This document shows positions 25,603 through 34,352 of a DNA stretch of 42,502 nucleotides, piece after piece. The translations under genes and the position numbers were made by a program. The stretch is from positions 1 to 42,502 of the forward strand of contig JAJRQT010000054.1 in the NCBI GenBank assembly GCA_024280115.1, read 5' to 3'. The stretch's first letter is position 1, and the number at the start of each line of letters is the position of its first letter. The notes under the pieces are model-generated. The model was given only the letters and a program-made list of their open reading frames with translations, was not told the DNA's origin and ran no database searches. This DNA is from Bacteroidota bacterium. Its GTDB lineage: Bacteria; Bacteroidota; Bacteroidia; Cytophagales; Cyclobacteriaceae.

Positions 25603-25715
25603 TCGTTGTCGGATTTATTATTTTAATAATCAAATTTATATGAACTTCAACCGTTAATCTGAACGGAAAGTGAGCTACAAAATTAAAATTTATATGAAGC
25701 GCACGGTTATTTTTC

Positions 25716-25723
25716 TATTTTTG
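25716..25723 (+). promoter_or_regulatory. Candidate -7 promoter element for the four-gene exported-protein operon
   Basis: TATTTTTG fits the Bacteroidota -7 consensus TAnnTTTG. It lies about 100 bases before the start codon at 25824, in a 220-base AT-rich gap. No clear TTG was found at the expected -33 distance, so this is a weak call. Confidence 0.3.
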
Positions 25724-25823
25724 TGAAAAAATAAATAAGTCATTTTTTCCGATTTTCAACTAATGGAAACTATTCGTCATATTTTTTATATGATTATTCA
25801 AATCTTTTAACGCACATATATTT

Positions 25824-26471
25824 ATGAAAAGCTTGCATAGAATTTTTATTTTAGTCTTTATCGTAGCAGCCAGCGCAGGTATTTTTTCTTGCAAAAGCCA
25901 GAAAAAAATTGCCGCAAAGCAGGCAGCAGAAGCAGAGGCCAGAAAAGTGGCTAAAGCAAAAGCAGATCTCGAAGAATTACTTAGCGATAATAATGGATTT
26001 ACCCTCGATGAAAAGGAAAGTAGATTGAAGGTCATCAAAGATATGAATATCGATGATGCTGATGTTAAGGAATTAATTGTTAAAGTTGATGAAAAGCTCA
26101 AAAGAGAGCGAGAGGCATTTGCGGCTAAAGAAAGGGCTGAAAAATTGGCCAGGGAACGCGAGGAGCAGCTCCGGCGGGAAGGAGAAGATCAGAAAGGGCT
26201 TGATGATTACTTCGGCCTTATTGCCGGCAGTACAAACCTTGGTACCGCCAACCGCTATATAAGTGAGGCACTTGGGCTATTCGCCTCGGATAATACTCCT
26301 GTTTTAATAATCATCAGCAAATCCGGAGGTATAGTTGATTATGACCGGCCAACAACAATAAAAAAGTATCTGGAATATCTGAAAGATCAAAAAGTCGTAA
26401 GAAATAAAATTGAAAACGTGGTTTATGACTCCAATGGTAAGATTACAGAGTTGGAATTAATAAAGAAATAA
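25824..26471 (+). CDS. Coiled-coil lipoprotein, first gene of exported-protein operon
   Basis: A 215-residue lipoprotein: a hydrophobic signal ends in F-S-C with Cys23. Residues 25-120 are rich in A, K, E and R (for example A-A-K-Q-A-A-E-A-E-A-R-K and E-R-A-E-K-L-A-R-E-R-E) and should form a long coiled coil. The C-terminal 90 residues form a compact domain with Y-F-G-L-I-A-G-S, A-N-R-Y-I-S-E-A-L-G-L-F-A and T-T-I-K-K-Y-L-E-Y-L-K, whose order of motifs recurs in the next gene and in the LRR protein. No named family is recognised. It is followed by three more genes on the same strand at 33, 22 and -11 bases, forming one operon. It could be an anchor or scaffold for the other three. Confidence 0.75.
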   Translation: MKSLHRIFILVFIVAASAGIFSCKSQKKIAAKQAAEAEARKVAKAKADLEELLSDNNGFTLDEKESRLKVIKDMNIDDADVKELIVKVDEKLKREREAFAAKERAEKLAREREEQLRREGEDQKGLDDYFGLIAGSTNLGTANRYISEALGLFASDNTPVLIIISKSGGIVDYDRPTTIKKYLEYLKDQKVVRNKIENVVYDSNGKITELELIKK

Positions 26472-26504
26472 ACCTCAACTTCTCAGAATATAAATCAAGA
26501 AATA

Positions 26505-27083
26505 ATGAATAGATCAAGTATATTTTTAGCTGTAATATTATTATTTGCAGGATCAGTTTCTCTTTTTGCCCAGCCGGAAATCAGCCCTGAAAGAAAGCAG
26601 GCTATTGATTCTCTCGCTTTGGAAAAAGTAAGAGATTTAGGAAAGTACATTAGTATCATTGGGAACAAGGATACTCCGTTTTCAGAAGCTAACCGAGTGA
26701 TTGACAGGGCGCTGGAGCTATTTGCAGAAGGCAGCCAGATGGGAGTCTCTTCAATCAATAAAAAAGACATTAATTATTATGGCATCCGGGAATATTTCCA
26801 AAGACTCATGGCCTTGAATTATGACAGGGTTAAAATAGACTGGTTCAATATCCAATATATAAGCGATCTTGTCAGGCAACCCGATGGAAGGTATGTAGGA
26901 GTAATTACGGTTTACCAGAGGTTTACCGGTGAATCTGATGATGGACTGAAATATGTGGATACAACAAAAAAAGATATCACGGTATATGTAGAGCGTAAGC
27001 AGACACAGATCCAGGGCAGGGTTATTGGCTTTTGGGATGTGCTGTTAGGCGATATCCGCGTTACAGAAACAAAACCAGGATAA
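26505..27083 (+). CDS. Exported protein of unknown function, second gene of the operon
   Basis: A 192-residue protein with a signal peptide (1-22, ending L-F-A-Q). The mature part reads Y-I-S-I-I-G-N-K-D-T-P, then A-N-R-V-I-D-R-A-L-E-L-F, then Y-G-I-R-E-Y-F-Q-R-L-M-A-L-N-Y, then beta-strands such as V-G-V-I-T-V-Y-Q-R-F. The first three blocks line up in order with the C-terminal domain of the preceding lipoprotein and with residues 40-130 of the LRR protein. It lacks the coiled coil. The final third (K-D-I-T-V-Y-V-E-R-K) looks like an all-beta end of the module, similar in form to an NTF2-like cone, but that is a guess. No catalytic motif is seen. Confidence 0.72.
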   Translation: MNRSSIFLAVILLFAGSVSLFAQPEISPERKQAIDSLALEKVRDLGKYISIIGNKDTPFSEANRVIDRALELFAEGSQMGVSSINKKDINYYGIREYFQRLMALNYDRVKIDWFNIQYISDLVRQPDGRYVGVITVYQRFTGESDDGLKYVDTTKKDITVYVERKQTQIQGRVIGFWDVLLGDIRVTETKPG

Positions 27084-27105
27084 AAATCAAAGACACTTTC
27101 TTTTA

Positions 27106-27939
27106 ATGATTATGAGGTTATCCATAGCGGTTGTAATCTTCCAGCTAATTTGTGCATTTGCATCAGCTCAGGATATTGGGACATATCTTGGAGATGAGAG
27201 CTTTCTATATGCAGAGACAAAGCAGATAAATCAGTTTTTCAGACGATTTAATTCCGAAGAAGATCTCGAAGGAAAAAGAATTTATGAAGGAAACCCAAAT
27301 TACCGGAGCAAAGAATACAGATCGAGTTATATAAAAATGCTTTTTGATCGTCAGAATAAAGATATTTCCGAGGACTTGAAAAGCGAATTTATAAAAGAGG
27401 TAACGAATCCATCGTCACCGTCATTTCTTGATTATTATGGCGGCAGATGGTTTGCCGAGGTGGACACAAAATTTACCTATGAAGGACAATCGAGAACAGT
27501 AGTATTATTTTTGGAACTGGAAAAAGAGAATTTGGGAATAAAGTGGGTTATCAACAATGTTTATTTCTATCCCTTTACCAAGATTTTTTATACGGACTCT
27601 ACGGCAAAGGCAAAGTTTTTGCACCCTATGAGCCATGAGCTTGATTTCATGAATTTGATCAAGGTTTTCAAAGAGAAAGAAACTGTTGAATACTACTTTG
27701 ACGAAGATTTCAAACCCGATTTCAGGACCCTGTTTCTTTATGAGGTAAAAAATGAAGATCTCGTATTTGAAACTGTAGAAAAGGTATCATTTCATTTTTT
27801 TCAATTGGAAAATTGGTATTTCCAGTTGAAAGAATTTAACAGATCTGGGTACAATACAGGATGGTTAATTTCCAATCTTTCAAGAATACCAGAAGACCAG
27901 AAGGACCAGTTGCTCAAGTACATTTATTATGAGGACTGA
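27106..27939 (+). CDS. Exported protein of unknown function, third gene of the operon
   Basis: A 277-residue protein with a signal peptide (1-21, ending A-S-A-Q). ATG codons at 27106 and 27112 are both possible starts; the first gives M-I-M-R-L-S. The mature part contains Q-I-N-Q-F-F-R-R-F-N-S-E-E, a middle section with strands (T-V-V-L-F-L-E-L-E-K, K-W-V-I-N-N-V-Y-F) and an aromatic C-terminal part (F-H-F-F-Q-L-E-N-W-Y-F-Q-L). The order helix, then strands with W-V-I-N-N-V, fits an NTF2-like or related small fold, without clear family assignment. Its stop overlaps the start of the LRR gene by 11 bases, which implies coupled translation. Confidence 0.7.
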   Translation: MIMRLSIAVVIFQLICAFASAQDIGTYLGDESFLYAETKQINQFFRRFNSEEDLEGKRIYEGNPNYRSKEYRSSYIKMLFDRQNKDISEDLKSEFIKEVTNPSSPSFLDYYGGRWFAEVDTKFTYEGQSRTVVLFLELEKENLGIKWVINNVYFYPFTKIFYTDSTAKAKFLHPMSHELDFMNLIKVFKEKETVEYYFDEDFKPDFRTLFLYEVKNEDLVFETVEKVSFHFFQLENWYFQLKEFNRSGYNTGWLISNLSRIPEDQKDQLLKYIYYED

Positions 27940-30520
27940 TTTAAAGACTTTTCTGAAATATATCTTAACTGTATTAGCAATATTGCTGTTCGGAAAATTG
28001 ACCTATGGCCAGGATAATCCTGAAAAGGATAAGATGGCAGAGTATGAGGCTGAAGTCAGGCAAATTGTATCATTTTTAGAGTTTTCGATGAATGTGTTGG
28101 GCGATCCCAATGTGACTGCCAAAGACAAAGATGTGATCATCAATGAAAGTTATGCCAAAATATTCCTGGATGAAAAGGTGCAGATTGAAGATGATCTTGA
28201 TGAAAATCGTGATGTTGTTACCAACAAAGATGTACAAGCTTATTTAAAGGATGTCGATTTCTTTTTTAAAGAAGTGAAATTTGAATTTAATATCATCGAT
28301 GTTGCTAATGATAAAAACCCGGAAGGGCAGCTATTTTTCACGATCAAACTGATGCGCAACCTGAAAGGCATAACGGTTGAAGATGACAGCATTAATTCGG
28401 ATAAGGAGCGATACATTGAGGTAAATGTTAACGAGGAGGATAAGGATATTAAGATCGCGAGTATTTATACTACCAAGCTTAGCCGGGACGAGGAATTGAC
28501 CTATTGGTGGGCAGATCTTGACAACGAATGGAAAACGCTTCTGGGAGTTGATATTGAAATCAGGGAGGGATTAATACTGAGCGAGATTCAGGAATTTTCT
28601 GATTCAACATATGTAATTGATGACCAGCAAATAACAGATAGTATTAGAATTATTGATTATGTGAAAATCGCCGCTGGAAAAGAGGCAATCAACCTGTCGG
28701 GCAGTAAAATTATAACAGATTTAAAACCACTGGATGAGCTTAAAAATTTGAAAAAACTGGATATTTCATCTTCAGATATAGTTGACTTGTTTCCTATAAG
28801 AAATCTAACTACCATCGAATACCTCAATTGCTCAAACACCATGGTTGAAAATCTCAACCCGTTGAAATATTCGAAATCACTGAAAGAACTTTTCCTGAGC
28901 AATACCCCGGTTACGAGTATAATGGTGATAGAAAACTTCAGCCAATTGGAAACACTCCATTTGGAGCAAACCGTAATTGATAGCCTGCCATCTATTGATA
29001 AACTTGTAAATCTCAAGGAATTAAATTGTGCCAGTACAAATCTCGTAACCCTCGACTCGATCAAATATCTAAAATCATTGGAAATAATTGACTTTTCAAA
29101 AACATCTGTTGAGCATCTGGAGCCTATCTCCAATCTTGAGCATTTAAAAGAAATTGTACTTAATGAAACAAGCGTTGTAACCTTAGAACCCTTAAAAGCT
29201 TCAACAAGTATTGAGGTTTTGAATTTTGAAAATACTAAAATTGATGATTTGAATGCGCTCTCCGGGATAAAAAGCCTAAAGACAATATATGCTGATGACT
29301 CTGGGATTGATATGGAAGATTTTATAAATTTCAATAAGGTTAATCCTGAAGTTGATATTATTTTTATTTCAGATGAGTTATTTGAGTTTTGGGAAGACTT
29401 AGATGCGGCATGGGATCAAGTCATCGAAACAAAGCTGAATTTTCCCGATACAATTTCAAGAAAGCAAATTCACGAAATCCTGAAAATCAAAGAATTAAGT
29501 GTTAAAGGTAATAGCGAAATTGTGGGCCTGCATCCGCTCAAATACATGCCAATGCTTGAAAGTCTTGATATCTCAAATACCTCCATTTCTGATTTAACTC
29601 CAATAAAATCGCTGGGTAGTTTAAAAATACTTAATGGATCAGCGTCCAAAGTGGATGATCTGTTGCCTTTGAAAGAGCTTGTAAGTTTACAAAATATCAA
29701 TTTTGAGCATACCGAAATAAATGATATTTCTTCATTAGCGGGATTACTTCAGATAGACACGCTTAGATTTAGTGACACTAAGGTTAAAGATGTATCAGCT
29801 TTAAATGAAATGGAAAATTTTAACATTGCATATTTTGAAAATTCCCTGGTGACGGATGAAGATGTTGTAGGGTTAAGCTACGATGAAAATAGTTCAAATG
29901 TAATTTATAAAACGGAGAAGCTGAGAGCGTGGTGGGGAAATATGGATGATGAGTGGCAAAATATTTTCAGGACGTCCAATAACCTGTCAACCAGGCCGTC
30001 ATCTGAGGAATTGCATCAACTTGCCGGAAAAAGAGCCATAGATGTTGAAAGCACTAAATTATCCAATCTTGGCCCAATTTCGGAGTTTATCAGATTGCAG
30101 AAGCTATCATTTGCCGACAGTCATATAACCTCTTTATATTCTCTGGTCAGCATAAAAAGGCTTGAGGAGTTGAGGTGTCCGAGAAATCCAATTTCGGATA
30201 TAGAAGCATTATCATCCCTTAAAAAGCTTAAAGTTTTGGATCTTGAAAATACTCAAATCAAAGATTTGAACCCAATTAGGTCATTAACAGATTTGAGGGA
30301 ATTGAAATTTTCCGGTACAAATGTTAAAGATTTATCGCCGGTTTCCCGCCTGGAAAACCTGGAGGTTTTAGAATTTTCAAAGACAAGGATTAAGCAAATT
30401 AAAGCATTGTCAAATCTGGAGAATCTCAAGGTCTTGAAGTGCTACAATAATAAAATACAAGCTAAAAGAATCGAGGAATTCAAAGCAAAAAATCCGGAAT
30501 GTGATGTGGTTTTTTATTAG
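27929..30520 (+). CDS. Exported leucine-rich-repeat protein with three W-capped repeat blocks
   Basis: An 863-residue protein with a signal peptide or anchor (residues 8-28, ending L-T-Y-G-Q). Residues 35-190 form an N-terminal domain (S-M-N-V-L-G-D-P-N-V-T-A, then I-I-N-E-S-Y-A-K-I-F, then V-Q-A-Y-L-K-D-V-D-F-F-F-K) resembling the modules of the operon's first two proteins. The rest holds about 20 leucine-rich repeats of 20-23 residues, internalin-like, typified by L-K-K-L-D-I-S-S-S-D-I-V-D-L. They fall in three blocks, each led by a tryptophan cap: W-W-A-D-L-D-N-E-W near residue 192, F-W-E-D-L-D-A-A-W near 486 and W-W-G-N-M-D-D-E-W near 667. Blocks one and three end in a related N-P-E-x-D-x-x-F/Y. 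The protein ends without a sorting domain. It probably provides a binding surface in the periplasm or outer envelope; the partner is unknown. Confidence 0.85.
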   Translation: MRTDLKTFLKYILTVLAILLFGKLTYGQDNPEKDKMAEYEAEVRQIVSFLEFSMNVLGDPNVTAKDKDVIINESYAKIFLDEKVQIEDDLDENRDVVTNKDVQAYLKDVDFFFKEVKFEFNIIDVANDKNPEGQLFFTIKLMRNLKGITVEDDSINSDKERYIEVNVNEEDKDIKIASIYTTKLSRDEELTYWWADLDNEWKTLLGVDIEIREGLILSEIQEFSDSTYVIDDQQITDSIRIIDYVKIAAGKEAINLSGSKIITDLKPLDELKNLKKLDISSSDIVDLFPIRNLTTIEYLNCSNTMVENLNPLKYSKSLKELFLSNTPVTSIMVIENFSQLETLHLEQTVIDSLPSIDKLVNLKELNCASTNLVTLDSIKYLKSLEIIDFSKTSVEHLEPISNLEHLKEIVLNETSVVTLEPLKASTSIEVLNFENTKIDDLNALSGIKSLKTIYADDSGIDMEDFINFNKVNPEVDIIFISDELFEFWEDLDAAWDQVIETKLNFPDTISRKQIHEILKIKELSVKGNSEIVGLHPLKYMPMLESLDISNTSISDLTPIKSLGSLKILNGSASKVDDLLPLKELVSLQNINFEHTEINDISSLAGLLQIDTLRFSDTKVKDVSALNEMENFNIAYFENSLVTDEDVVGLSYDENSSNVIYKTEKLRAWWGNMDDEWQNIFRTSNNLSTRPSSEELHQLAGKRAIDVESTKLSNLGPISEFIRLQKLSFADSHITSLYSLVSIKRLEELRCPRNPISDIEALSSLKKLKVLDLENTQIKDLNPIRSLTDLRELKFSGTNVKDLSPVSRLENLEVLEFSKTRIKQIKALSNLENLKVLKCYNNKIQAKRIEEFKAKNPECDVVFY

Positions 30521-30809
30521 ACAATTAAATATTCTCCAGTTTCGTCCGATTGCCGGTAAATTCTTTTTTATTGTTACTATTTTTTTGGTTCAAGGCTACA
30601 ATAAGTAACTATAGCATAATTGAGGATTAATAATGAGTACGTTTTTAAAATGTTGGTTTTTGGAAAGTAAGTTGGCCTCATCAAAATCTCGTTAAAAAAA
30701 TTGACTTGAAAAGCGTGAAGAAAGAATTGGTGTTTGAGCGTTGGGTTAGGAGGTGCGGCTGGGTGAGTTTCAATTCTTTTAGCTTTTAAAGCCAAATTTT
30801 AGAGATTTT
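30521..30809. other. Intergenic region, no gene recognised
   Basis: This stretch lies between the convergent ends of the LRR gene and the flavin oxidoreductase gene. A minus-strand frame of 72 codons at 30577-30795 has no recognisable domain or start signal and is not accepted. No T-tract hairpin that would close the LRR operon was found directly after its stop. Confidence 0.4.
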
Positions 30810-30830
30810 TATGGAGCCTTGAATTCTTTG

Positions 30831-30900
30831 TTTACTTTCTGTTTCAAGACAGAAAGTAAAAGCCTGTCCGGCCTTGCTCCGCCGAAGCTTCGCGAAGGCG
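30831..30900. repeat. Double-hairpin dispersed-type repeat
   Basis: TTTACTTTCTGT (30831-30842) and ACAGAAAGTAAA (30849-30860) form a perfect 12-base stem with a six-base loop. A GC-rich second part contains the palindrome CTTCGCGAAG at 30888-30897 within an outer CGCC / GGCG pairing. The abrupt change in GC content and the two joined hairpins suggest a dispersed repeat rather than a terminator. The rest, 30901-31046, holds no gene I can support. Confidence 0.55.
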
Positions 30901-31046
30901 ATGCTTGAGGACAATGATAATTAAACGTAGCAAACTCAATTTTATCATCTAATATAATTTTCAATAATGAGAAAAACATCAATATAAAAAGACGTAGATG
31001 CACATTACAGCGAAGACCCTGTTTTAGGTCTGACCTAAAATTAAAA

Positions 31047-32213
31047 TTATATCACACACCTTATACCATCACGATCCATCTCCACAATGCACTCATTGCA
31101 TCTTGTACATCCGGATTTTTTAATTTCTCCGGATTTGAGCTTTAAAAGAAAATTTGGATCGTGAATCAATGGGCGTCCAAGTGCGATAAAATCAAATCCG
31201 GCATCCAATATTTCCTTTATTCCTTGCTTTGAATCGACACCTCCGAGATATACCAGTGGGATATCAACAACTTCCCTGATTTCTTTGGCCTGATCGAGGA
31301 AGAAGTTTGCCTTGAATTTATATTTCTTGATAATGATTGGGCCGAACAATGCCATTGTGATTTTTTCTGCAAAGCCATCACCATTTTTAATCATACCACT
31401 CAACGGGACATCACCTCTCATGAGGTAGAATGGAGTTTTACTCGTAAATCCTCCACTCAAAACAATCGCAGAGCAACCGTGAATTTTAAGTGCTTTTGAT
31501 ACGTATTTGCTATCTTCGAGCGAGAAACCCTTTTTAAAGCCATCGCTTAAATTTAGCTTCACAAATATTGGGAATTCATTTCCAGTTTTATCTCTTATAT
31601 TTTGAAGTACTTCGAGTGGGAACCTTGCTCGGTTTTCAATGCTACCCCCGTAACTATCTTTTCTCTTGTTGGTCCATGGACTTAGAAACTGGCTTAAAAG
31701 ATAGCCATGCCCCATATGTATCTCTACAGCATCAAAACCGATTTTCTTTAGTTTGAATGCAGCATTTGCAAAATCATCAGAGATCTTGTCCATGTCATAC
31801 TGTGTCATTGCCCTGGAAAATACAAGCCCGGACATGAAGCCATATTCATTAAAAACCCGGCTTGGAGCAAGCGGACGTTTAACATCGGTGTTCTTCGAAA
31901 AGTATCCGCAATGCGTCAGTTGTATGGAAACTTTACCGCCAGCTTCGTGAACTTCGTTAGCGAGGATTGACAGTTTCTCCAGGCTTTTATCATTGATGAA
32001 CATTTGATGTTTAAAGGTCCGGCCATCAGCGGATACAGCCCCATAAGAAACGGTGGTAAGTGCAACACCACCTCTGGCTATAGACGTATGGTATTCAATC
32101 AATTTTTGGTTTGGTATCCCGTGATCGTACATCCCTTCATAGGTTGCAGTTTTAATAAAGGCGTTTTTTAAAACAACAGGGCCTAATTTTTTTTCATGAA
32201 ATGCACGTTCCAT
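31047..32213 (-). CDS. NADH:flavin oxidoreductase, Old Yellow Enzyme family
   Basis: A 388-residue FMN-dependent ene-reductase-type TIM barrel (PF00724). I place the start at the ATG at 32213 (M-E-R-A-F-H-E), preceded by AGGA; a TTG eight codons upstream is less likely. Visible motifs are L-K-N-A-F-I-K-T-A-T near the N-terminus, S-I-Q-L-T-H-C-G (FMN site), E-I-H-M-G-H-G-Y-L-L-S-Q-F-L-S-P and N-R-A-R-F-P-L-E. The C-terminus has Cys369, Cys372, Cys375 and Cys386, a spacing close to the 4Fe-4S site of 2,4-dienoyl-CoA reductase, but the protein stops there and lacks that enzyme's flavodoxin-like FAD/NADPH domain. The substrate is unknown. It lies 253 bases downstream of the TPR gene and is probably a separate unit. 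Confidence 0.9.
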   Translation of the reverse strand: MERAFHEKKLGPVVLKNAFIKTATYEGMYDHGIPNQKLIEYHTSIARGGVALTTVSYGAVSADGRTFKHQMFINDKSLEKLSILANEVHEAGGKVSIQLTHCGYFSKNTDVKRPLAPSRVFNEYGFMSGLVFSRAMTQYDMDKISDDFANAAFKLKKIGFDAVEIHMGHGYLLSQFLSPWTNKRKDSYGGSIENRARFPLEVLQNIRDKTGNEFPIFVKLNLSDGFKKGFSLEDSKYVSKALKIHGCSAIVLSGGFTSKTPFYLMRGDVPLSGMIKNGDGFAEKITMALFGPIIIKKYKFKANFFLDQAKEIREVVDIPLVYLGGVDSKQGIKEILDAGFDFIALGRPLIHDPNFLLKLKSGEIKKSGCTRCNECIVEMDRDGIRCVI

Positions 32214-32466
32214 ATATCCTCGGATTAAAGTCTGCAATATAATATTCTTGCCATTGTGAGGTGGTTTTTGGCATTTATTTCATCGATTGGATTTAAAACT
32301 TTTTATTAATGCAAATGGCTGATTCACATATTTCTATGTACTCGATTAATTGACCTAATCATTCCATATGGTGTGTTTTGCAAAATTCCTTACTTGATGA
32401 AATAGAGGAGCGTTTCGGGATTGCAAAGCGCACCGGCAAAGAGGATATGGAATTACAATCTTTGCG

Positions 32467-33078
32467 CTACTTTATCAATTTTAATCCTTCCTTTGCAGAA
32501 GCACTCGTTGGTTCTATGAGCAGTGATTTATTGAATAATACCTTTGCCTCCTTTAGTTTTCCCATTTGCAAATTTGTCCAGGCAAATAAGAGGTTTGAAT
32601 CATAATCATTGGGATAAAGATTAATCACCACCTCGAGATAATTGTATGCGAGCTGATAATTCTTTCTGGCGTAATATATAGAGCCTAATCTATAGTTGAC
32701 TACTGTATTTTGGGGATCAATTTTAATGATCGAATTATAAACATTTATCACTTCGTCCCATTCTCCGAGGCCAGATAAGGGTAGCACATAACCGAATTTC
32801 GCCTCCAAAGAATAAGGCATTATCTCCGTGGATTTAAGATAATATTCTTTTGACTTCGGGAAATCACCAAGGCTATAATACAACCAACCAAGCCTGATAT
32901 TGAAGTCATAGGATTCGGGAACATAGATTTCATTAATTATTTCCAGCGCTTTGACATAATCTTTATTCTTCTCCAATTCATAACTTTTCTCAAATGCGCT
33001 TTGCCAACCCGCAAAATCCTGAGCTGAAATTTGATTTATGAAGAATACTATAAAAATACCGGTTACTATATATCTCAT
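32467..33078 (-). CDS. Exported TPR-repeat protein
   Basis: A 203-residue protein with a signal peptide (1-19, ending Q-I-S-A-Q) and about five tetratricopeptide repeats, for example Y-V-K-A-L-E-I-I-N-E-I-Y, G-D-F-P-K-S-K-E-Y-Y-L-K-S-T-E-I and K-N-Y-Q-L-A-Y-N-Y-L-E-V-V. It lies 92 bases after the YaiO-like barrel gene on the same strand, so it is probably the last gene of the PqqD operon, though the larger gap leaves room for a separate promoter. TPR proteins act as adaptors; here it would sit in the periplasm. Confidence 0.8.
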   Translation of the reverse strand: MRYIVTGIFIVFFINQISAQDFAGWQSAFEKSYELEKNKDYVKALEIINEIYVPESYDFNIRLGWLYYSLGDFPKSKEYYLKSTEIMPYSLEAKFGYVLPLSGLGEWDEVINVYNSIIKIDPQNTVVNYRLGSIYYARKNYQLAYNYLEVVINLYPNDYDSNLLFAWTNLQMGKLKEAKVLFNKSLLIEPTSASAKEGLKLIK

Positions 33079-33170
33079 TATTTTAATCTTTTATTTCAAC
33101 AGTTTGTCGGAGCAATATTCATCTTCACTGCATTTCCATTATTTGTTCCGAACATACCGGTTTCATTGAT

Positions 33171-34352
33171 TTAGAATACTAAATTAAGTCCGAGGATAAT
33201 ATCATTATGAGCAAATGGTGTTCCTGTCAGATACTCCTCTTTGTTTTCTTTTGTATAATTCAAGTATAGAAAATGCTTCCCTATGGACTGGTTTAAAGTA
33301 ATGCCCCATTTCGATGTGATCACGTCTAGCTGGTTGTAAACAACATATCCATTCATGTCGCTGTAATTGATCATATCGCCATACGAATAAGAAAAATCTA
33401 TCCAGGTAGTTGAAAAAAGTTTAAACCCAACCTTACTAAAGGACACAATATTACTATTTGAATTTTCTGAATGATAAGTTGCTTGCGTTTGAAAAAACAG
33501 GTTGTAGTTGCCCATAGGATATAGTACCAATCCACCTTCGTATTGTTGCTGATTTAGATCATTAATTTCTGAAAACGACACTCCTCCATATAGTTTAAGT
33601 TTACCAAGCCATTTTGCAAGTTGAAATGAAAATACATTGTTTCTGCCGTGGTAAGTATCGCTTTTTACGTCCTGAAAATGATAGGCGGGAATCAGATAAA
33701 ATCCTTTGCCAGCAAGGATTGTTAGTGCTGCATAATACTCATTTTGTTTGACAGAATAGATGGTTTCATTCCCATTAATTCCGCCACTGGGGCCGGGGAT
33801 TGGATTGCTTTGATCAGGAGGTAGCGCAAAATCTGCCACCAGTCGCTGGTAGCCATGAAATAGCGATATACTTTTACTGATATTATGACCAAGGCCAAAA
33901 AAAGCATACCTGGTATCACGGGTATAGGCTTTATTGTCACTGAGCTTAATGCCCGGCTCAAAGGCTAAAGAGCTGATAAACTGTCCTTCCTCTTCATTAA
34001 TGTCATAATATTTTTTAGCCTCATTTGTTCTCCCAAGGTATATGTGGCAGTAATATAAATAACTCATCGCATCCTGGCTTCCAGGTGTGAATTCCAGGGC
34101 TTTTTCAAATTGAGGAATTGCCTGTATATATTTCTGTTGCTCGTAAAATGCGATACCGATGCGCATGCGCATATAGTAAAAATCATGGCCTGCGGATAGT
34201 CCTTCCTTACCAAGCTTGGCAAGAGATTCCCAATTTGCCTCCTGGTACAAGCGATAGGTTTCATTGTTATAATAAGTAAAATCCTTTTGCTCCTGAGCCA
34301 GGAGTAAATTTGGAAAAGATATGATGAATACAAGAATTATTATTTTATACAT
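33171..34352 (-). CDS. TPR plus outer-membrane beta-barrel protein (YaiO-like)
   Basis: A 393-residue exported protein: a signal peptide (1-19, ending L-L-L-A-Q), then an N-terminal TPR region (about 25-130) with Y-Y-M-R-M-R-I-G-I-A-F-Y-E-Q-Q-K-Y and A-I-P-Q-F-E-K-A-L-E. From about residue 140 on it has alternating aromatic beta-strands ending in a terminal Phe (L-G-L-N-L-V-F), a common outer-membrane barrel signature. The architecture matches the YaiO outer-membrane family. Its start overlaps the end of the urea-transporter/M23 gene by 13 bases, so it belongs to that operon. It may form an outer-membrane port or an anchor for the pathway product; this is inference. Confidence 0.8.
   Translation of the reverse strand: MYKIIILVFIISFPNLLLAQEQKDFTYYNNETYRLYQEANWESLAKLGKEGLSAGHDFYYMRMRIGIAFYEQQKYIQAIPQFEKALEFTPGSQDAMSYLYYCHIYLGRTNEAKKYYDINEEEGQFISSLAFEPGIKLSDNKAYTRDTRYAFFGLGHNISKSISLFHGYQRLVADFALPPDQSNPIPGPSGGINGNETIYSVKQNEYYAALTILAGKGFYLIPAYHFQDVKSDTYHGRNNVFSFQLAKWLGKLKLYGGVSFSEINDLNQQQYEGGLVLYPMGNYNLFFQTQATYHSENSNSNIVSFSKVGFKLFSTTWIDFSYSYGDMINYSDMNGYVVYNQLDVITSKWGITLNQSIGKHFLYLNYTKENKEEYLTGTPFAHNDIILGLNLVF

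Noticed and set aside
28657..29334. Minus-strand frame of 225 codons inside the LRR gene
   Set aside because: It is the shadow of a repetitive, Leu/Ser-rich coding sequence; the plus strand encodes clear LRRs.
30577..30795. Minus-strand frame of 72 codons
   Set aside because: No domain, no start signal, and it lies in a repeat-rich intergenic gap.
32378..32605. Plus-strand frame of 75 codons
   Set aside because: It overlaps the end of the TPR gene on the other strand and has no domain.
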